64,000 nt of DNA from Oceaniglobus indicus (GTDB lineage Bacteria; Pseudomonadota; Alphaproteobacteria; Rhodobacterales; Rhodobacteraceae), in the NCBI RefSeq assembly GCF_002751875.1, contig NZ_NMZM01000003.1:1-64000 (forward strand), read 5' to 3'. Shown in pieces: positions 33,483-42,556 of this stretch. Under the pieces are notes generated by a model. It made no database searches. It worked only from the letters and a program-made list of their open reading frames with translations, and was not told the DNA's origin. Position 1 is the stretch's first letter. Each line of letters opens with the position of its first letter. A program made the position numbers and the translations under genes.

Positions 33483-33603
33483 TCGGCCTGTCTTTCCTGC
33501 GCAAATCGGGCGCCTTTCCCGAGTTTTGCCGATTTACGGGCAACAGTCATTGGCAATTCGCGCTAGTATCGGAAAAAATGCACACCATCGCTGGGAGACG
33601 ACG
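33483..33603. promoter_or_regulatory. putR-putA divergent promoter with AAATCGG/CCGATTT repeat
   Basis: The gap between the divergent putR and putA genes has AAATCGG at 33503-33509 facing CCGATTT at 33539-33545. The region is the obvious site for PutR binding; Lrp-type proteins prefer such loosely palindromic, AT-containing half-sites. Confidence 0.4.
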
Positions 33604-36600
33604 ATGCCGCGCGATACCACCCATACCCCCGACCTGCCCTTTTCCGCCGAAAAATACGCCGATGCCGATGCGGTGCTGGCCGGACTGATCGACACCGCGG
33701 CCCTGTCCGAGTCGGATCGCCGACAGATCGCGGATCGCGGGGCCGACCTGGTGCGCCAGATCCGCAGTTCGGCCAAGCCGGGCCTGATGGAGGTTTTCCT
33801 GGCGGAATACGGCCTGTCCACCAACGAAGGCATCGCCCTGATGTGCCTGGCCGAGGCGCTGTTGCGCGTGCCAGACGCCACCACGATCGACGATCTGATC
33901 GAGGACAAGATCGCACCGTCCAAGTGGGGCTCGCACCTCGGGCAATCGTCGTCGTCGCTGGTCAACGCCTCGACCTGGGGACTGATGCTGACCGGCAAGG
34001 TTCTGGAAAAGGACCGCCCCGGACTGGCCGGCACCCTGCGCAGCGCGATCAAGCGGCTGGGCGAACCGGTGATCCGCACCGCCGTGGGCCGCGCGATGAA
34101 GGAAATGGGCCGCCAGTTCGTGCTGGGCGAGGACATGGAAAAGGCGATGGCGCGTGCGGCCAAGATGGAGGAGCGCGGTTATACCTATTCCTATGACATG
34201 CTGGGCGAAGCGGCGCGCACCGCCGAGGATGCGTCGCGCTACACCACCGCCTATGCCCGCGCCATCGACGCCATGGCCACGGCCGCCACCAAGGGCGACA
34301 TCCGCACCAATCCCGGCATCTCGATCAAGCTGTCGGCGCTGCACCCGCGGTACGAGGTGGCCCAGACCGACCGCGTGCTGGACGAACTGGTGCCGCGCGT
34401 GCGCGCGCTGGCGCGGCAGGCCGCCCGCCTTGGCATCGGGCTGAACATTGACGCCGAAGAGGCCGATCGCCTGACACTGTCGTTGCAGGTGATCGAAAAG
34501 GTGCTGGCCGATACAGACCTGGCCGGCTGGGACGGGTTCGGTGTGGTGGTGCAGGCCTATGGGTTGCGGGCGGGACCGACGCTCGACTGGCTTTACGAAC
34601 TGGCGACGCGGCTGGACCGAAAGATCATGGTGCGGCTGGTCAAGGGCGCCTATTGGGACACCGAAATCAAGCACGCCCAGACCCTGGGGATGCCGTCGTT
34701 CCCGGTGTTCACCGCAAAACCCGCCACCGACGTCAGCTATATCGGCTGTGCCCGCAAGCTGTTGAACATGACCGACCGGATCTATCCCCAGTTCGCCACC
34801 CACAACGCCCACACCGTTGCCGCGATCCTGCACATGGCCGACGACAAGTCCGCGTTCGAATTCCAGCGGCTGCACGGCATGGGTGAACGGCTGCACGACA
34901 TCGTGCTGGACGCCGAAAAGACCCGCTGCCGCATCTATGCACCGGTCGGTGCACACCGCGACCTGTTGGCCTATCTGGTGCGCCGCCTGCTGGAAAACGG
35001 TGCGAACTCGTCCTTCGTGAACCAGATCGTCGATGAAGACGTGAAACCCGAAGTGGTCGCCACCGATCCCTTCACCGAAATCCACCGCAAGGCCAACGTC
35101 CGCCCCGGCACCCAGATGTATGCCCCTGCCCGCCCCAACTCCAAGGGCTGGGATCTGTCCAGCGCGGCGACGCTGGCCAGGATCGAAGCGGCCCGCGCGC
35201 CCTTTGCCGATGCCACGCCCGAAGCCGCGCCGCTGATCGCGGGCGATTGCGCCCCCGACCCCGCGACGCCGATGGTCAGCCCCGCAACCGGCGCCACCAT
35301 CGGCAGCGTGCGCAACGCATCACGGGACGACATCGAAACGGCGCTGGCCGCCGCCACGCCATGGGACGCGCCAGCCGATGAGCGCGCCCGTGTCCTGAAC
35401 CGCATTGCCGATCTTTACGAGGAAAACTACGGCGAACTCTTCGCGTTGCTGGCACGCGAGGCGGGCAAATCCCTGCCCGACTGCGTCGGAGAAGTGCGCG
35501 AGGCGGTGGATTTCCTGCGCTACTACGCCTCGCAGATCCCCGGCCTGAGCCAGCCCGCCCGGGGCATCTTCACCTGCATCTCGCCTTGGAACTTCCCGCT
35601 TGCGATCTTCTCGGGTCAGATCGCCGGGGCGCTGGCGGCGGGCAACGGGGTGCTGGCAAAGCCCGCACAACAGACGCCGATGATCGCCCACGCCGCGGTG
35701 AAACTGATGCACGAGGCGGGCGTGCCGGCCAGCGCACTGCAACTGCTGCCGGGTGAAGGCGGTGTCGGCGCCGCGCTGACCTCGGATTCGCGCGTCGACG
35801 GCGTGGCCTTCACCGGATCGACCGCCACGGCGCTGAAGATCCGCGCGGCCATGGCCGAACACATGGATCCCGGCGCCCCGCTGATCGCGGAAACCGGCGG
35901 CCTGAACGCGATGATCGTGGATTCCACCGCGCTGCTGGAACAGGCGGTGCGCGACGTCATCATGTCGTCGTTCCAGTCGGCGGGCCAGCGGTGCTCGGCC
36001 CTGCGCTGCCTCTACGTGCAAGAAGACATCGCCAAGGATTTCAAGCGCATGTTGTTCGGCGCGATGGAGGAACTGACGCTGGGCGATCCCTGGAACCTGT
36101 CCACCGACAGCGGTCCGGTGATCGACGCGGCGGCCAAGGCGACAATCAACGAGCACATCGCCGAAGCCCGCGCCGAAGGCCGCCTTCTGAAACAGCTGCA
36201 CGCCCCGAAAGACGGTCACTTCATCGCGCCCACGGTGATTGAGGTTCCCGGCATCGGCGCCCTGAAGCGCGAGATCTTCGGCCCGGTGCTGCACATCGCC
36301 ACCTTCGGCGCGGAAGAGATCGACCAGGTGATCGCCGCCGTCAACGCCACCGGATACGGCCTGACGTTCGGGTTGCACACCCGGATCGACACGCGGGTGC
36401 AACACATCACCGACCGGATCCACGCCGGCAACATCTATGTCAACCGCAACCAGATCGGCGCGGTCGTCGGCTCGCAGCCCTTCGGCGGCGAAGGATTGTC
36501 GGGCACGGGGCCGAAAGCGGGCGGTCCCTCCTATGTGCCGCGCTTCACCCGGCCCGGCCCGGCGGACGCCGCGACCGACAGCGACGCACAGGCGGCCGAC

Positions 36601-37044
36601 CTTGCAGAGCTGTCTGCCACGCTCAGTGCCGCGGCCGCCTCGACCCGGTTGCGCCCGGTGGAGCTTCCCGGCCCCACGGGCGAGACCAACCGGCTGACGG
36701 CACACCCCCGCGCACCCATCCTGTGCGCCGGACCCGGTGAACCCGCGCGCCGCGCCCAGATGAAGGCCGTCATGGCCCACGGCGGCACCCCCGTGTCCCC
36801 GGGCGGGCGGGTCGATCCCGCAGCCCTGGCCAGCCTGCCCAACCTGGGCGGAGTCGTCTGGTGGGGCGACGCCGAACAGGGGCGCGCCATGGCCGTAGCC
36901 CTCGCGCGGCGCGACGGGGCGATCGTGCCGTTGATCACCGCCGAGATCACGGCGAACGATTGCACCCACGAACGCCACCTCTGCGTCGACACCACGGCGT
37001 CAGGCGGCAACGCGGCCCTGCTGGCCGAGGCCGGGACCGCCTGA
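33604..37044 (+). CDS. putA: Bifunctional proline dehydrogenase/glutamate-semialdehyde dehydrogenase
   Basis: A 1146-residue PutA that oxidises proline to glutamate in two steps. The FAD-dependent proline dehydrogenase barrel fills about residues 90-470 (AINPGISIKLSALHPRY-like stretch, VKGAYWDTEIK, and the RRLLENGANSSFVN stretch). The NAD-dependent aldehyde dehydrogenase spans about 540-990, with FTGSTATA, Glu763 in AETGG and catalytic Cys797 in GQRCSALRC. The C-terminal 130 residues resemble the extra domain of longer PutA proteins. No N-terminal ribbon-helix-helix DNA-binding domain is present, consistent with control by the divergent PutR. ATG at 33604 has GGGAG upstream. Confidence 0.95.
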   Translation: MPRDTTHTPDLPFSAEKYADADAVLAGLIDTAALSESDRRQIADRGADLVRQIRSSAKPGLMEVFLAEYGLSTNEGIALMCLAEALLRVPDATTIDDLIEDKIAPSKWGSHLGQSSSSLVNASTWGLMLTGKVLEKDRPGLAGTLRSAIKRLGEPVIRTAVGRAMKEMGRQFVLGEDMEKAMARAAKMEERGYTYSYDMLGEAARTAEDASRYTTAYARAIDAMATAATKGDIRTNPGISIKLSALHPRYEVAQTDRVLDELVPRVRALARQAARLGIGLNIDAEEADRLTLSLQVIEKVLADTDLAGWDGFGVVVQAYGLRAGPTLDWLYELATRLDRKIMVRLVKGAYWDTEIKHAQTLGMPSFPVFTAKPATDVSYIGCARKLLNMTDRIYPQFATHNAHTVAAILHMADDKSAFEFQRLHGMGERLHDIVLDAEKTRCRIYAPVGAHRDLLAYLVRRLLENGANSSFVNQIVDEDVKPEVVATDPFTEIHRKANVRPGTQMYAPARPNSKGWDLSSAATLARIEAARAPFADATPEAAPLIAGDCAPDPATPMVSPATGATIGSVRNASRDDIETALAAATPWDAPADERARVLNRIADLYEENYGELFALLAREAGKSLPDCVGEVREAVDFLRYYASQIPGLSQPARGIFTCISPWNFPLAIFSGQIAGALAAGNGVLAKPAQQTPMIAHAAVKLMHEAGVPASALQLLPGEGGVGAALTSDSRVDGVAFTGSTATALKIRAAMAEHMDPGAPLIAETGGLNAMIVDSTALLEQAVRDVIMSSFQSAGQRCSALRCLYVQEDIAKDFKRMLFGAMEELTLGDPWNLSTDSGPVIDAAAKATINEHIAEARAEGRLLKQLHAPKDGHFIAPTVIEVPGIGALKREIFGPVLHIATFGAEEIDQVIAAVNATGYGLTFGLHTRIDTRVQHITDRIHAGNIYVNRNQIGAVVGSQPFGGEGLSGTGPKAGGPSYVPRFTRPGPADAATDSDAQAADLAELSATLSAAAASTRLRPVELPGPTGETNRLTAHPRAPILCAGPGEPARRAQMKAVMAHGGTPVSPGGRVDPAALASLPNLGGVVWWGDAEQGRAMAVALARRDGAIVPLITAEITANDCTHERHLCVDTTASGGNAALLAEAGTA

Positions 37045-37228
37045 ACGACGCTCGCCACGCCCCGGAAGGATCACGTCCGGCTTCTCATTGACAAAAATAC
37101 TCCCGCCGGAGGCCCCCCTTGCACCGGGCACCCGGCGAGAGGTCGGATGCCTCCGGCGGGAGTATTTCGATCGGTAAGAAGCCCATGTCGGTTGACGCGA
37201 ACGCACAACCCGGGCAACCGTTCGCCGC
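37045..37228. repeat. Extragenic inverted repeat after putA
   Basis: AAATACTCCCGCCGGAGGC at 37095-37113 is mirrored perfectly by its complement at 37149-37167 (19-bp arms, 35-base loop, itself able to fold through CCGGG/CCCGG). It lies between putA and the rhomboid gene. Near-identical arms recur at 54630-54722 and a diverged pair at 47843-48024, so it is a dispersed extragenic element that may also act as a terminator. Confidence 0.75.
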
Positions 37229-37963
37229 ATGTTTCCGATCCGCGATCATAACCCGTCGCTTGGGACGCCATACGTCACCTATGCACTGGTGGCGGCGAAC
37301 GTGGTGGTATTCATCTACATGCTGTCGCTTGCCGGAAATCCGTTCGCGCTCGAGTCCTTCTATGTTCAGTTCGCGCTGATTCCCTCGATCGCGGATCCGT
37401 TGACCTTCCTGACATCGCAGTTCCTGCACGCCGGTTTCCTGCACCTTGGCGGCAACATGCTGTTCTTGTGGATCTTCGGCGACAACCTGGAAGACGAACT
37501 GGGGCATCTGCCGTTTCTCGGGTTCTATCTCGCGGGCGGGATCGTCGCGGGCCTGGCACAAAACATGACCGAGCCGCTGTCGGACGTGCCGATGGTGGGC
37601 GCTTCGGGTGCGATCGCTGCGGTCATGGGGGGATATCTGCTGTTGTTTCCGAGGGCGCGGATCGACGTCCTGATCATCATCGTGATCTTTTTTCGCATCA
37701 TTCCGATCCCGGCCTGGGTGGTGCTGGGCATCTGGTTCGCGCTTCAGATGTTTTCGGGGTTGTCGATGCCGGGCGCCGAGGGCGGCGTCGCCTATTGGGC
37801 GCACGCGGGCGGTTTTCTGGCGGGCCTGGCATTGGTGGCGCCGATGTGGTGGCGCAGGGGCGGGCCGGACTTCTGGCGCCGCACCGCCGGGCGCCCGCCC
37901 CATGCCGATGCGCAGTATCGTTACGTGGCGACCTCGGTTCCGCGGGTTCGGCGCAGGCGATGA
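37229..37963 (+). CDS. Rhomboid-family intramembrane serine protease
   Basis: A 244-residue rhomboid protease with six to seven hydrophobic segments. It keeps the full catalytic set: HLGGNM with Asn76, GASG with nucleophile Ser126 and AHAGG with His192. The cytoplasmic C-terminal tail is Arg-rich and short. Such proteases cleave membrane proteins within the bilayer; the substrate is unknown. The ATG at 37229 starts MFPIRDHNPSLGTPYV, typical of alphaproteobacterial homologues. It is convergent with the phosphatase at 38068. Confidence 0.92.
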   Translation: MFPIRDHNPSLGTPYVTYALVAANVVVFIYMLSLAGNPFALESFYVQFALIPSIADPLTFLTSQFLHAGFLHLGGNMLFLWIFGDNLEDELGHLPFLGFYLAGGIVAGLAQNMTEPLSDVPMVGASGAIAAVMGGYLLLFPRARIDVLIIIVIFFRIIPIPAWVVLGIWFALQMFSGLSMPGAEGGVAYWAHAGGFLAGLALVAPMWWRRGGPDFWRRTAGRPPHADAQYRYVATSVPRVRRRR

Positions 37964-38067
37964 TCGCGCCACGGCAAGGGCGCGCGGGATAACGCGAGTG
38001 CGACCGTCCTTTTCGCGAGGCAGGATCCGGCGTCACCGTCCGGGAAAACCCCGGCCGCGACGGCGGA

Positions 38068-38853
38068 TCAGCCGCGGACCACCTTGACCAAGCCGTCAAA
38101 CAGCGCCTCGTTGGCGCAGATGATCTCGCCGTCGGCAACGATGTCGCGGCCGTCGCGCAAGGGCACCGCCAGGGCGCCCGCCTCGCGGCAGATCAGCAGG
38201 CCGGCGGCCACGTCCCAGGGCTTCATGCGCCGTTCCCAATAGCCATCGAACCGGCCCGCGGCGACATAGGCAAGGTTCAGCGCCGCCGCGCCCCAGTGGC
38301 GCACGCCGGCCGTGGCGGGCATGACGCGCCCCAGTTCGCGCAGAACCTCGGGCAGAGCCGGCGAGCCGGCCTGGGGGATGCCCGTGGCAAAGATCGATTC
38401 GATCAGTGACCGGCGGCCCGAAACGCGGATCCGGCTTTCGTTCATCCAGGCGCCGCCGCCCTTTTCGGAGATGAACATCTCGTCCTTTGCGGGGTCGAAA
38501 ATCACGGCCGCGACGATCTCGCCCTTGTGTTCCAGCGCGATGGAAATGCACCAGTGCGGCAGGCCGTGCAGGTAATTCGTGGTCCCGTCCAGTGGATCGA
38601 CGATCCAGCGGCGGGTCGGGTCGTTGCCCGGTTCTTCGGGGCTTTCCTCGGCCAGCCAGCCATAGTTCGGCCGCGCGTTCATCAATTCGCTCTTGATGAT
38701 CTGCTCGGCGGCGATGTCGGCGCGCGAGACGAAATCGCCGGCCCCCTTGGTGGACACCTGGAGGTTCTCGACCTCGCGGAAATCCTTGACCAACGACCGA
38801 CCCGCCTTGCGCGCGGCCTTGATCATCACGTTCAGATTCGCACTGCCCTGCAT
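38068..38853 (-). CDS. suhB: Inositol monophosphatase family protein
   Basis: A 261-residue Mg-dependent phosphatase of the SuhB/inositol monophosphatase family. Metal-binding motifs are visible: EES (about 69-71), WIVDPLDGTTNYLHG (about 83-97) with the Asp pair, and KPWDVAAGLLICREAG near the C-terminus. It could hydrolyse inositol 1-phosphate or related sugar phosphates; in many bacteria SuhB also helps ribosomal RNA processing. It stands alone, convergent with the rhomboid gene. Confidence 0.92.
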   Translation of the reverse strand: MQGSANLNVMIKAARKAGRSLVKDFREVENLQVSTKGAGDFVSRADIAAEQIIKSELMNARPNYGWLAEESPEEPGNDPTRRWIVDPLDGTTNYLHGLPHWCISIALEHKGEIVAAVIFDPAKDEMFISEKGGGAWMNESRIRVSGRRSLIESIFATGIPQAGSPALPEVLRELGRVMPATAGVRHWGAAALNLAYVAAGRFDGYWERRMKPWDVAAGLLICREAGALAVPLRDGRDIVADGEIICANEALFDGLVKVVRG

Positions 38854-38932
38854 CGCCCGGTCCGCCTTTCAAAACTGAATTCGCGTCCTAGACGAGGGGG
38901 CGGGTTTTGCCAAGCCCACCCCGCATCCGGGA

Positions 38933-39601
38933 TCAGAAGTTCTGCGGGAACATTGCGCGCATCGCTGCCTCGTCGTTCTCGGTCTTGAAGGTGTGGGCGG
39001 CCTGCAGGTCGCGGGCGCGGGCCGCGGCGGGACGGGCGTCGACCTTGTCGAACCACGCCTGCACGTTGGGATAGTTCGCCAGCCCCCCGTCGGCTTCCAT
39101 CACGAAGCCGGCCATGCGGACCCAGGCCCAGGCGTTGATGTCACAGATCCCGTATTCTGCGCCGCCGATGAACGGCGATGTGGCCAGCCGGTCGTCCAGC
39201 ACGCGGTAGTGGCGGGCGATCTCGCGGGTATAGCGGCGCGTGGCATACTCCGAATCCTTGTGCACCCGGGTGAAATGCACCGCCTGGCCCGAAAACGGCG
39301 ACACGCCCGTGGTCAGGAAGAAATACCACGAAAGGCATTCGGCCATGGCGTGATCGCCGGTGGGCAGGAACCTGCCGTGCTTCTGCGCCAGCCAGAGCAC
39401 GATCGCCCCCGAATCGAAGACGACCGCGCCATCGTCTTCCAGCACCGGCACCTTGGCGTTGGGGTTCAGGGCCTTGAAATCCTCGGTGTGCTGTTCACCC
39501 TTGCGGGTGTCGACACCGACCACGTCATAGGACAGCCCCAGTTCTTCGAGCATCAGTGCCACCTTCATGGGGTTCGGCGCCGTGTGGAAATAGAGTTTCA
39601 T
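38933..39601 (-). CDS. Glutathione S-transferase family protein
   Basis: A 222-residue glutathione S-transferase. The N-terminal thioredoxin-fold domain (1-80) has LYFHTAPNPMKVALMLEEL, the cis-Pro loop NAKVPVLEDDG and the glutathione-binding VFDSGAIVLWLA; the helical C-terminal domain ends with ANYPNVQAWFDKVDARPA. The residue at the usual catalytic Ser position is in TAPNPMK, as in YfcG/YghU-like or nu-class enzymes. ATG at 39601 is preferred to the TTG one codon earlier. Substrate unknown; the gene is probably monocistronic. Confidence 0.88.
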   Translation of the reverse strand: MKLYFHTAPNPMKVALMLEELGLSYDVVGVDTRKGEQHTEDFKALNPNAKVPVLEDDGAVVFDSGAIVLWLAQKHGRFLPTGDHAMAECLSWYFFLTTGVSPFSGQAVHFTRVHKDSEYATRRYTREIARHYRVLDDRLATSPFIGGAEYGICDINAWAWVRMAGFVMEADGGLANYPNVQAWFDKVDARPAAARARDLQAAHTFKTENDEAAMRAMFPQNF

Positions 39602-39685
39602 CAATCTGCCCTTCGTGCTGCGGGATTGCGCACGCGCATTTGCACGGCGCGGCGCGGTGGCGTCAATTCAGGATCGGGTGATCCG

Positions 39686-40594
39686 TCAGTCCCGGCGTTG
39701 CAGCTTGACCGGTTCGGTGCGCGCCAACCGCAGGACATGCGACATCCATGGCAGCGTCGTGTCGTCGCTGCGGGTGGCGGCATACAGCCGCTTGGTCAAT
39801 CCGGTTTCGGTGACGCGGCGGGTGACGTAGTCGGAATGATACCGCACCTCGCGCACCACCCAGTCGGGCAACACCGCCACCCCCCGGTTCGACGCCACAA
39901 GCAGCAGGATCACGGCTGTCAGCTCGACCTGCCGGATGGCGCGCGGTTCGACCTTGGCCGGTGTCAGCAGTTCGGTGAACACGTCAAGGCGTGACCGGTC
40001 GACCGGATAGGTGATCAGGGTTTCATCGCGGAAATCCTCGGCCACGACGAAATCCTTGCGCGCCAGCGGATGGTTGGCCGAGGCGACGAAGACCGGCTCG
40101 TAATCGAACAAGGGCGTGAAATCGACGCCGGCAATCTGTTCGGGGTCGGACGAGACGACCAGATCCACCTGTTCCTTCTGCAACGCAGGCAACGCTCCGA
40201 AGGCCAGGCCCGGGCGGATATCGACATCGACATCGGGCCAGGCGTGGCGGAATTTTTCCAGCACCGGAAACAGCCATTCAAAGCAGGCGTGACATTCGAT
40301 GGCGATGTGCAGCCGCCCCGCCTTGCCTGATATCAGACCGGCGAATTCATCCTCGATCGCGGCGATCTCGGGCAGGATGCGTTCGGCCAGCCTGAGCAGC
40401 TTCATTCCCGCCGCCGACAGCTTAAGCGGCTTCGAGCGGCGCACGAACAATTCGACCCCCGCCTGATCCTCAAGCCCCTTGACCTGGTGGGACAGCGCGC
40501 TTTGTGTGATGTTCAGCTTGTCCGCCGCACGGGCCACGCCGCCAGCGTCATGGATGGCCTTGATCGTGCGAAGATGCCGGAACTCGATATGCAT
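39686..40594 (-). CDS. metR: LysR-family regulator, MetR-like
   Basis: A 302-residue LysR-type regulator. The helix-turn-helix is at about residues 18-38 (GGVARAADKLNITQSALSHQ) followed by the linker helix and a two-lobed sensor domain with CHACFEWLFPVLEKFR, which is characteristic of MetR, the homocysteine-responsive activator of methionine genes. It is divergent from metF, the expected target. A GAAT-N9-ATTC motif lies between the two genes. Confidence 0.9.
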   Translation of the reverse strand: MHIEFRHLRTIKAIHDAGGVARAADKLNITQSALSHQVKGLEDQAGVELFVRRSKPLKLSAAGMKLLRLAERILPEIAAIEDEFAGLISGKAGRLHIAIECHACFEWLFPVLEKFRHAWPDVDVDIRPGLAFGALPALQKEQVDLVVSSDPEQIAGVDFTPLFDYEPVFVASANHPLARKDFVVAEDFRDETLITYPVDRSRLDVFTELLTPAKVEPRAIRQVELTAVILLLVASNRGVAVLPDWVVREVRYHSDYVTRRVTETGLTKRLYAATRSDDTTLPWMSHVLRLARTEPVKLQRRD

Positions 40595-40688
40595 ATGCCG
40601 CGCAACTCATGATGTTGATGAGGATTATGAATTGGTCTCACATTCGCAATCGTGACACAAGAGAGCCAACCCAGACAGGAACTTCCCG
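40595..40688. promoter_or_regulatory. metR-metF divergent promoter with a possible MetR site
   Basis: GAAT (40629-40632) and ATTC (40642-40645) are separated by nine bases, giving a TGAAT-N9-ATTC arrangement similar in kind to LysR-type binding sites. The region also has an AT-rich patch suitable for promoters. The match to the enteric MetR consensus is loose. Confidence 0.35.
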
Positions 40689-41555
40689 ATGAAAACCCCG
40701 CGCGTGTCCTTCGAATTCTTCCCGCCCCAATCGCTGGCCGCGTCGTTCCGGCTTTGGGACACGGTGCAGACCTTGGCGCCGCTGGACCCGACCTTCGTGT
40801 CGGTGACCTATGGCGCGGGCGGCACCACCCGCGATCTGACTCATGAGGCGGTGACGACCATCGGGCGCAATTACGGGCTGAACGTCGCGGCGCACCTGAC
40901 CTGCGTGGACGCGACACGCGCCGAAACCCTGGCTATCGCCGACAGCTATGCCAAGGCGGGCGTCAGCGAACTGGTCGCGCTGCGTGGTGATCCCCCCAAG
41001 GGATCGGGCGGATTCAAGGCGCACGCGGACGGGTTCGCATCATCGGTCGAGTTGATCGAGGCGCTGGCCGACACCGGCAACTTCACCATCCGCGTCGGCG
41101 CCTATCCCGACCGCCACCCCGAAGCCGCGAGCGACAATGCCGATGTCGAATACCTCAAGCGCAAGATCGACGCGGGCGCCCATTCGGCGATCACGCAGTT
41201 CTTTTTCGAGGCCGAGACGTTCCTGCGGTTCCGCGACCGCTGTGCCGCCGCGGGCATCGACGCGCCGATCATCCCCGGCATCCTGCCGATTGAAAACTGG
41301 TCGGGCGTGCGGAAATTCGCCACGCGCTGCGGCACTCCGATTCCGGCGTGGCTGGACGATTCCTTTGCCACCGCGGCCCGTGACGGACGCGAAGACCTGC
41401 TGGCCACCGCCTTGTGCACCGAGCTGTGCTGCGCCCTGATCGAGGAGGGGGTGGAAGACCTGCACTTCTATACCCTGAACAAGCCGCACCTGACCCGCGA
41501 CGTGGCCCATGCCCTTGGCGTGTCCCCTGCGGTTCAGCTTGAGAATGTCGCCTGA
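40689..41555 (+). CDS. metF: 5,10-methylenetetrahydrofolate reductase
   Basis: A 288-residue flavoprotein of the MetF family that makes 5-methyltetrahydrofolate for methionine synthesis. Typical stretches are VSFEFFPPQ (5-13) with the catalytic Glu, FVSVTYGAGGTTRDLTH, VALRGDPP, and GAHSAITQFFFEAETFLRF. The ATG at 40689 begins MKTPRVSFEFF. Divergent from the metR-type gene and followed 39 bases later by a thioesterase gene on the same strand. Confidence 0.95.
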   Translation: MKTPRVSFEFFPPQSLAASFRLWDTVQTLAPLDPTFVSVTYGAGGTTRDLTHEAVTTIGRNYGLNVAAHLTCVDATRAETLAIADSYAKAGVSELVALRGDPPKGSGGFKAHADGFASSVELIEALADTGNFTIRVGAYPDRHPEAASDNADVEYLKRKIDAGAHSAITQFFFEAETFLRFRDRCAAAGIDAPIIPGILPIENWSGVRKFATRCGTPIPAWLDDSFATAARDGREDLLATALCTELCCALIEEGVEDLHFYTLNKPHLTRDVAHALGVSPAVQLENVA

Positions 41556-41594
41556 TCGGGCCACTTTGGCGCGGACCCGACAGAAGGATCCGCC

Positions 41595-42080
41595 ATGCTG
41601 CGATTTGCCGACAGCCCCGACGACCTGCCCGACCGTGACCGTGTCACATCAATGTCGGGCCTTGCATTCATGCAGGCCGTGCGCGACGGCGCCCTGCCCT
41701 CGCCGCCACTGGCGCGGCTGCTGAATTATGGGGTCGACACCGTCGAAGACGGCCGCGTGGTGTTTCGCGGCACGCCGACCTTCGATCACTGCAACCCTGT
41801 GGGCACCGTTCACGGCGGCTGGTATGGCACCTTGCTGGACAGTTGCATGGCCTGCGCCGTGATGACCCGGGTGCCGCAGGGATCGGTCTATACGACGCTG
41901 GAATACAAGGTGAACATCGTTCGCGCGATTCCCCTTGGGACGGAAATCCTCGCGACCGGGTGGTGCGATCATTCGGGGCGCTCCACCGGCGTCGCCCACG
42001 GCGAAATCCGCAGCGCCGACGGCGAGACGCTGTTTGCGACGGGGTCCACCACCTGCCTGATCATGGCGGTCCGCGCGTGA
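41595..42080 (+). CDS. PaaI-family hotdog-fold thioesterase
   Basis: A 161-residue hotdog thioesterase of the PaaI/YdiI type. The active-site stretch is NPVGTVHGGWYGTLLDSCMACAV, with the family HGG motif and the following Asp/Glu-like position, then YTTLEYKVNIVRAIPLGTEI and a C-terminal ATGSTTCLIM. It would hydrolyse acyl-CoA thioesters of unknown chain. The ATG at 41595 has AAGGAT upstream. Its stop overlaps the GTG start of the next gene. Confidence 0.9.
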   Translation: MLRFADSPDDLPDRDRVTSMSGLAFMQAVRDGALPSPPLARLLNYGVDTVEDGRVVFRGTPTFDHCNPVGTVHGGWYGTLLDSCMACAVMTRVPQGSVYTTLEYKVNIVRAIPLGTEILATGWCDHSGRSTGVAHGEIRSADGETLFATGSTTCLIMAVRA

Positions 42081-42556
42081 GCGTGACCTTCCGCGCCGCT
42101 GTCACGGGCGATATTGCGGCGATCACCGATCTCTGGGACGCCGGCTGGCATCAGGGCCATGGGGCGACGGCGCCCGCCGCGCTGATCCGGCTGCGCACGC
42201 GCGACAGTTTCGCGGATCGGGTCGCCGCCCACCTGTGCGGCTGTTTCGTCGCCGAACACGACGGCGCGCTGGCGGGGTTCGTCATGCTGGAAGGCGCTGA
42301 GGTCTATCAATTCTACGTCGCCCCCGCGGCACAGGGCCGCGGCGTGGCCCGGACCATGATGGCCGAGGCCGAACACCGCCTGCACGCGCGCGGCATCACC
42401 GACGCCTGGCTGGCCTGCGGGGTCGGCAACGATCGGGCGGCGCGGTTTTATGCCAAATGCGGCTGGCGCGACGTGGGGCGGCGCCGCGAACCGATGGAAA
42501 CCGCGGCCGGGCCGTTCATGCTCGAAATCATCCGTTTCGAAAAACGGCTGCCTTAG
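42077..42556 (+). CDS. GNAT-family N-acetyltransferase
   Basis: A 159-residue GNAT protein. The acetyl-CoA-binding motif A is VYQFYVAPAAQGRGVARTMM (Q/R-x-x-G-x-A), followed by a conserved motif B ending NDRAARFYAKCGWRDVGRR. The start is GTG at 42077, overlapping the thioesterase stop (GTGA); the second GTG at 42083 is possible. No ATG start exists in the gene's early part. The acceptor substrate is unknown. Its 3' end overlaps the convergent DUF2235 gene by 29 bases. Confidence 0.85.
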   Translation: MSVTFRAAVTGDIAAITDLWDAGWHQGHGATAPAALIRLRTRDSFADRVAAHLCGCFVAEHDGALAGFVMLEGAEVYQFYVAPAAQGRGVARTMMAEAEHRLHARGITDAWLACGVGNDRAARFYAKCGWRDVGRRREPMETAAGPFMLEIIRFEKRLP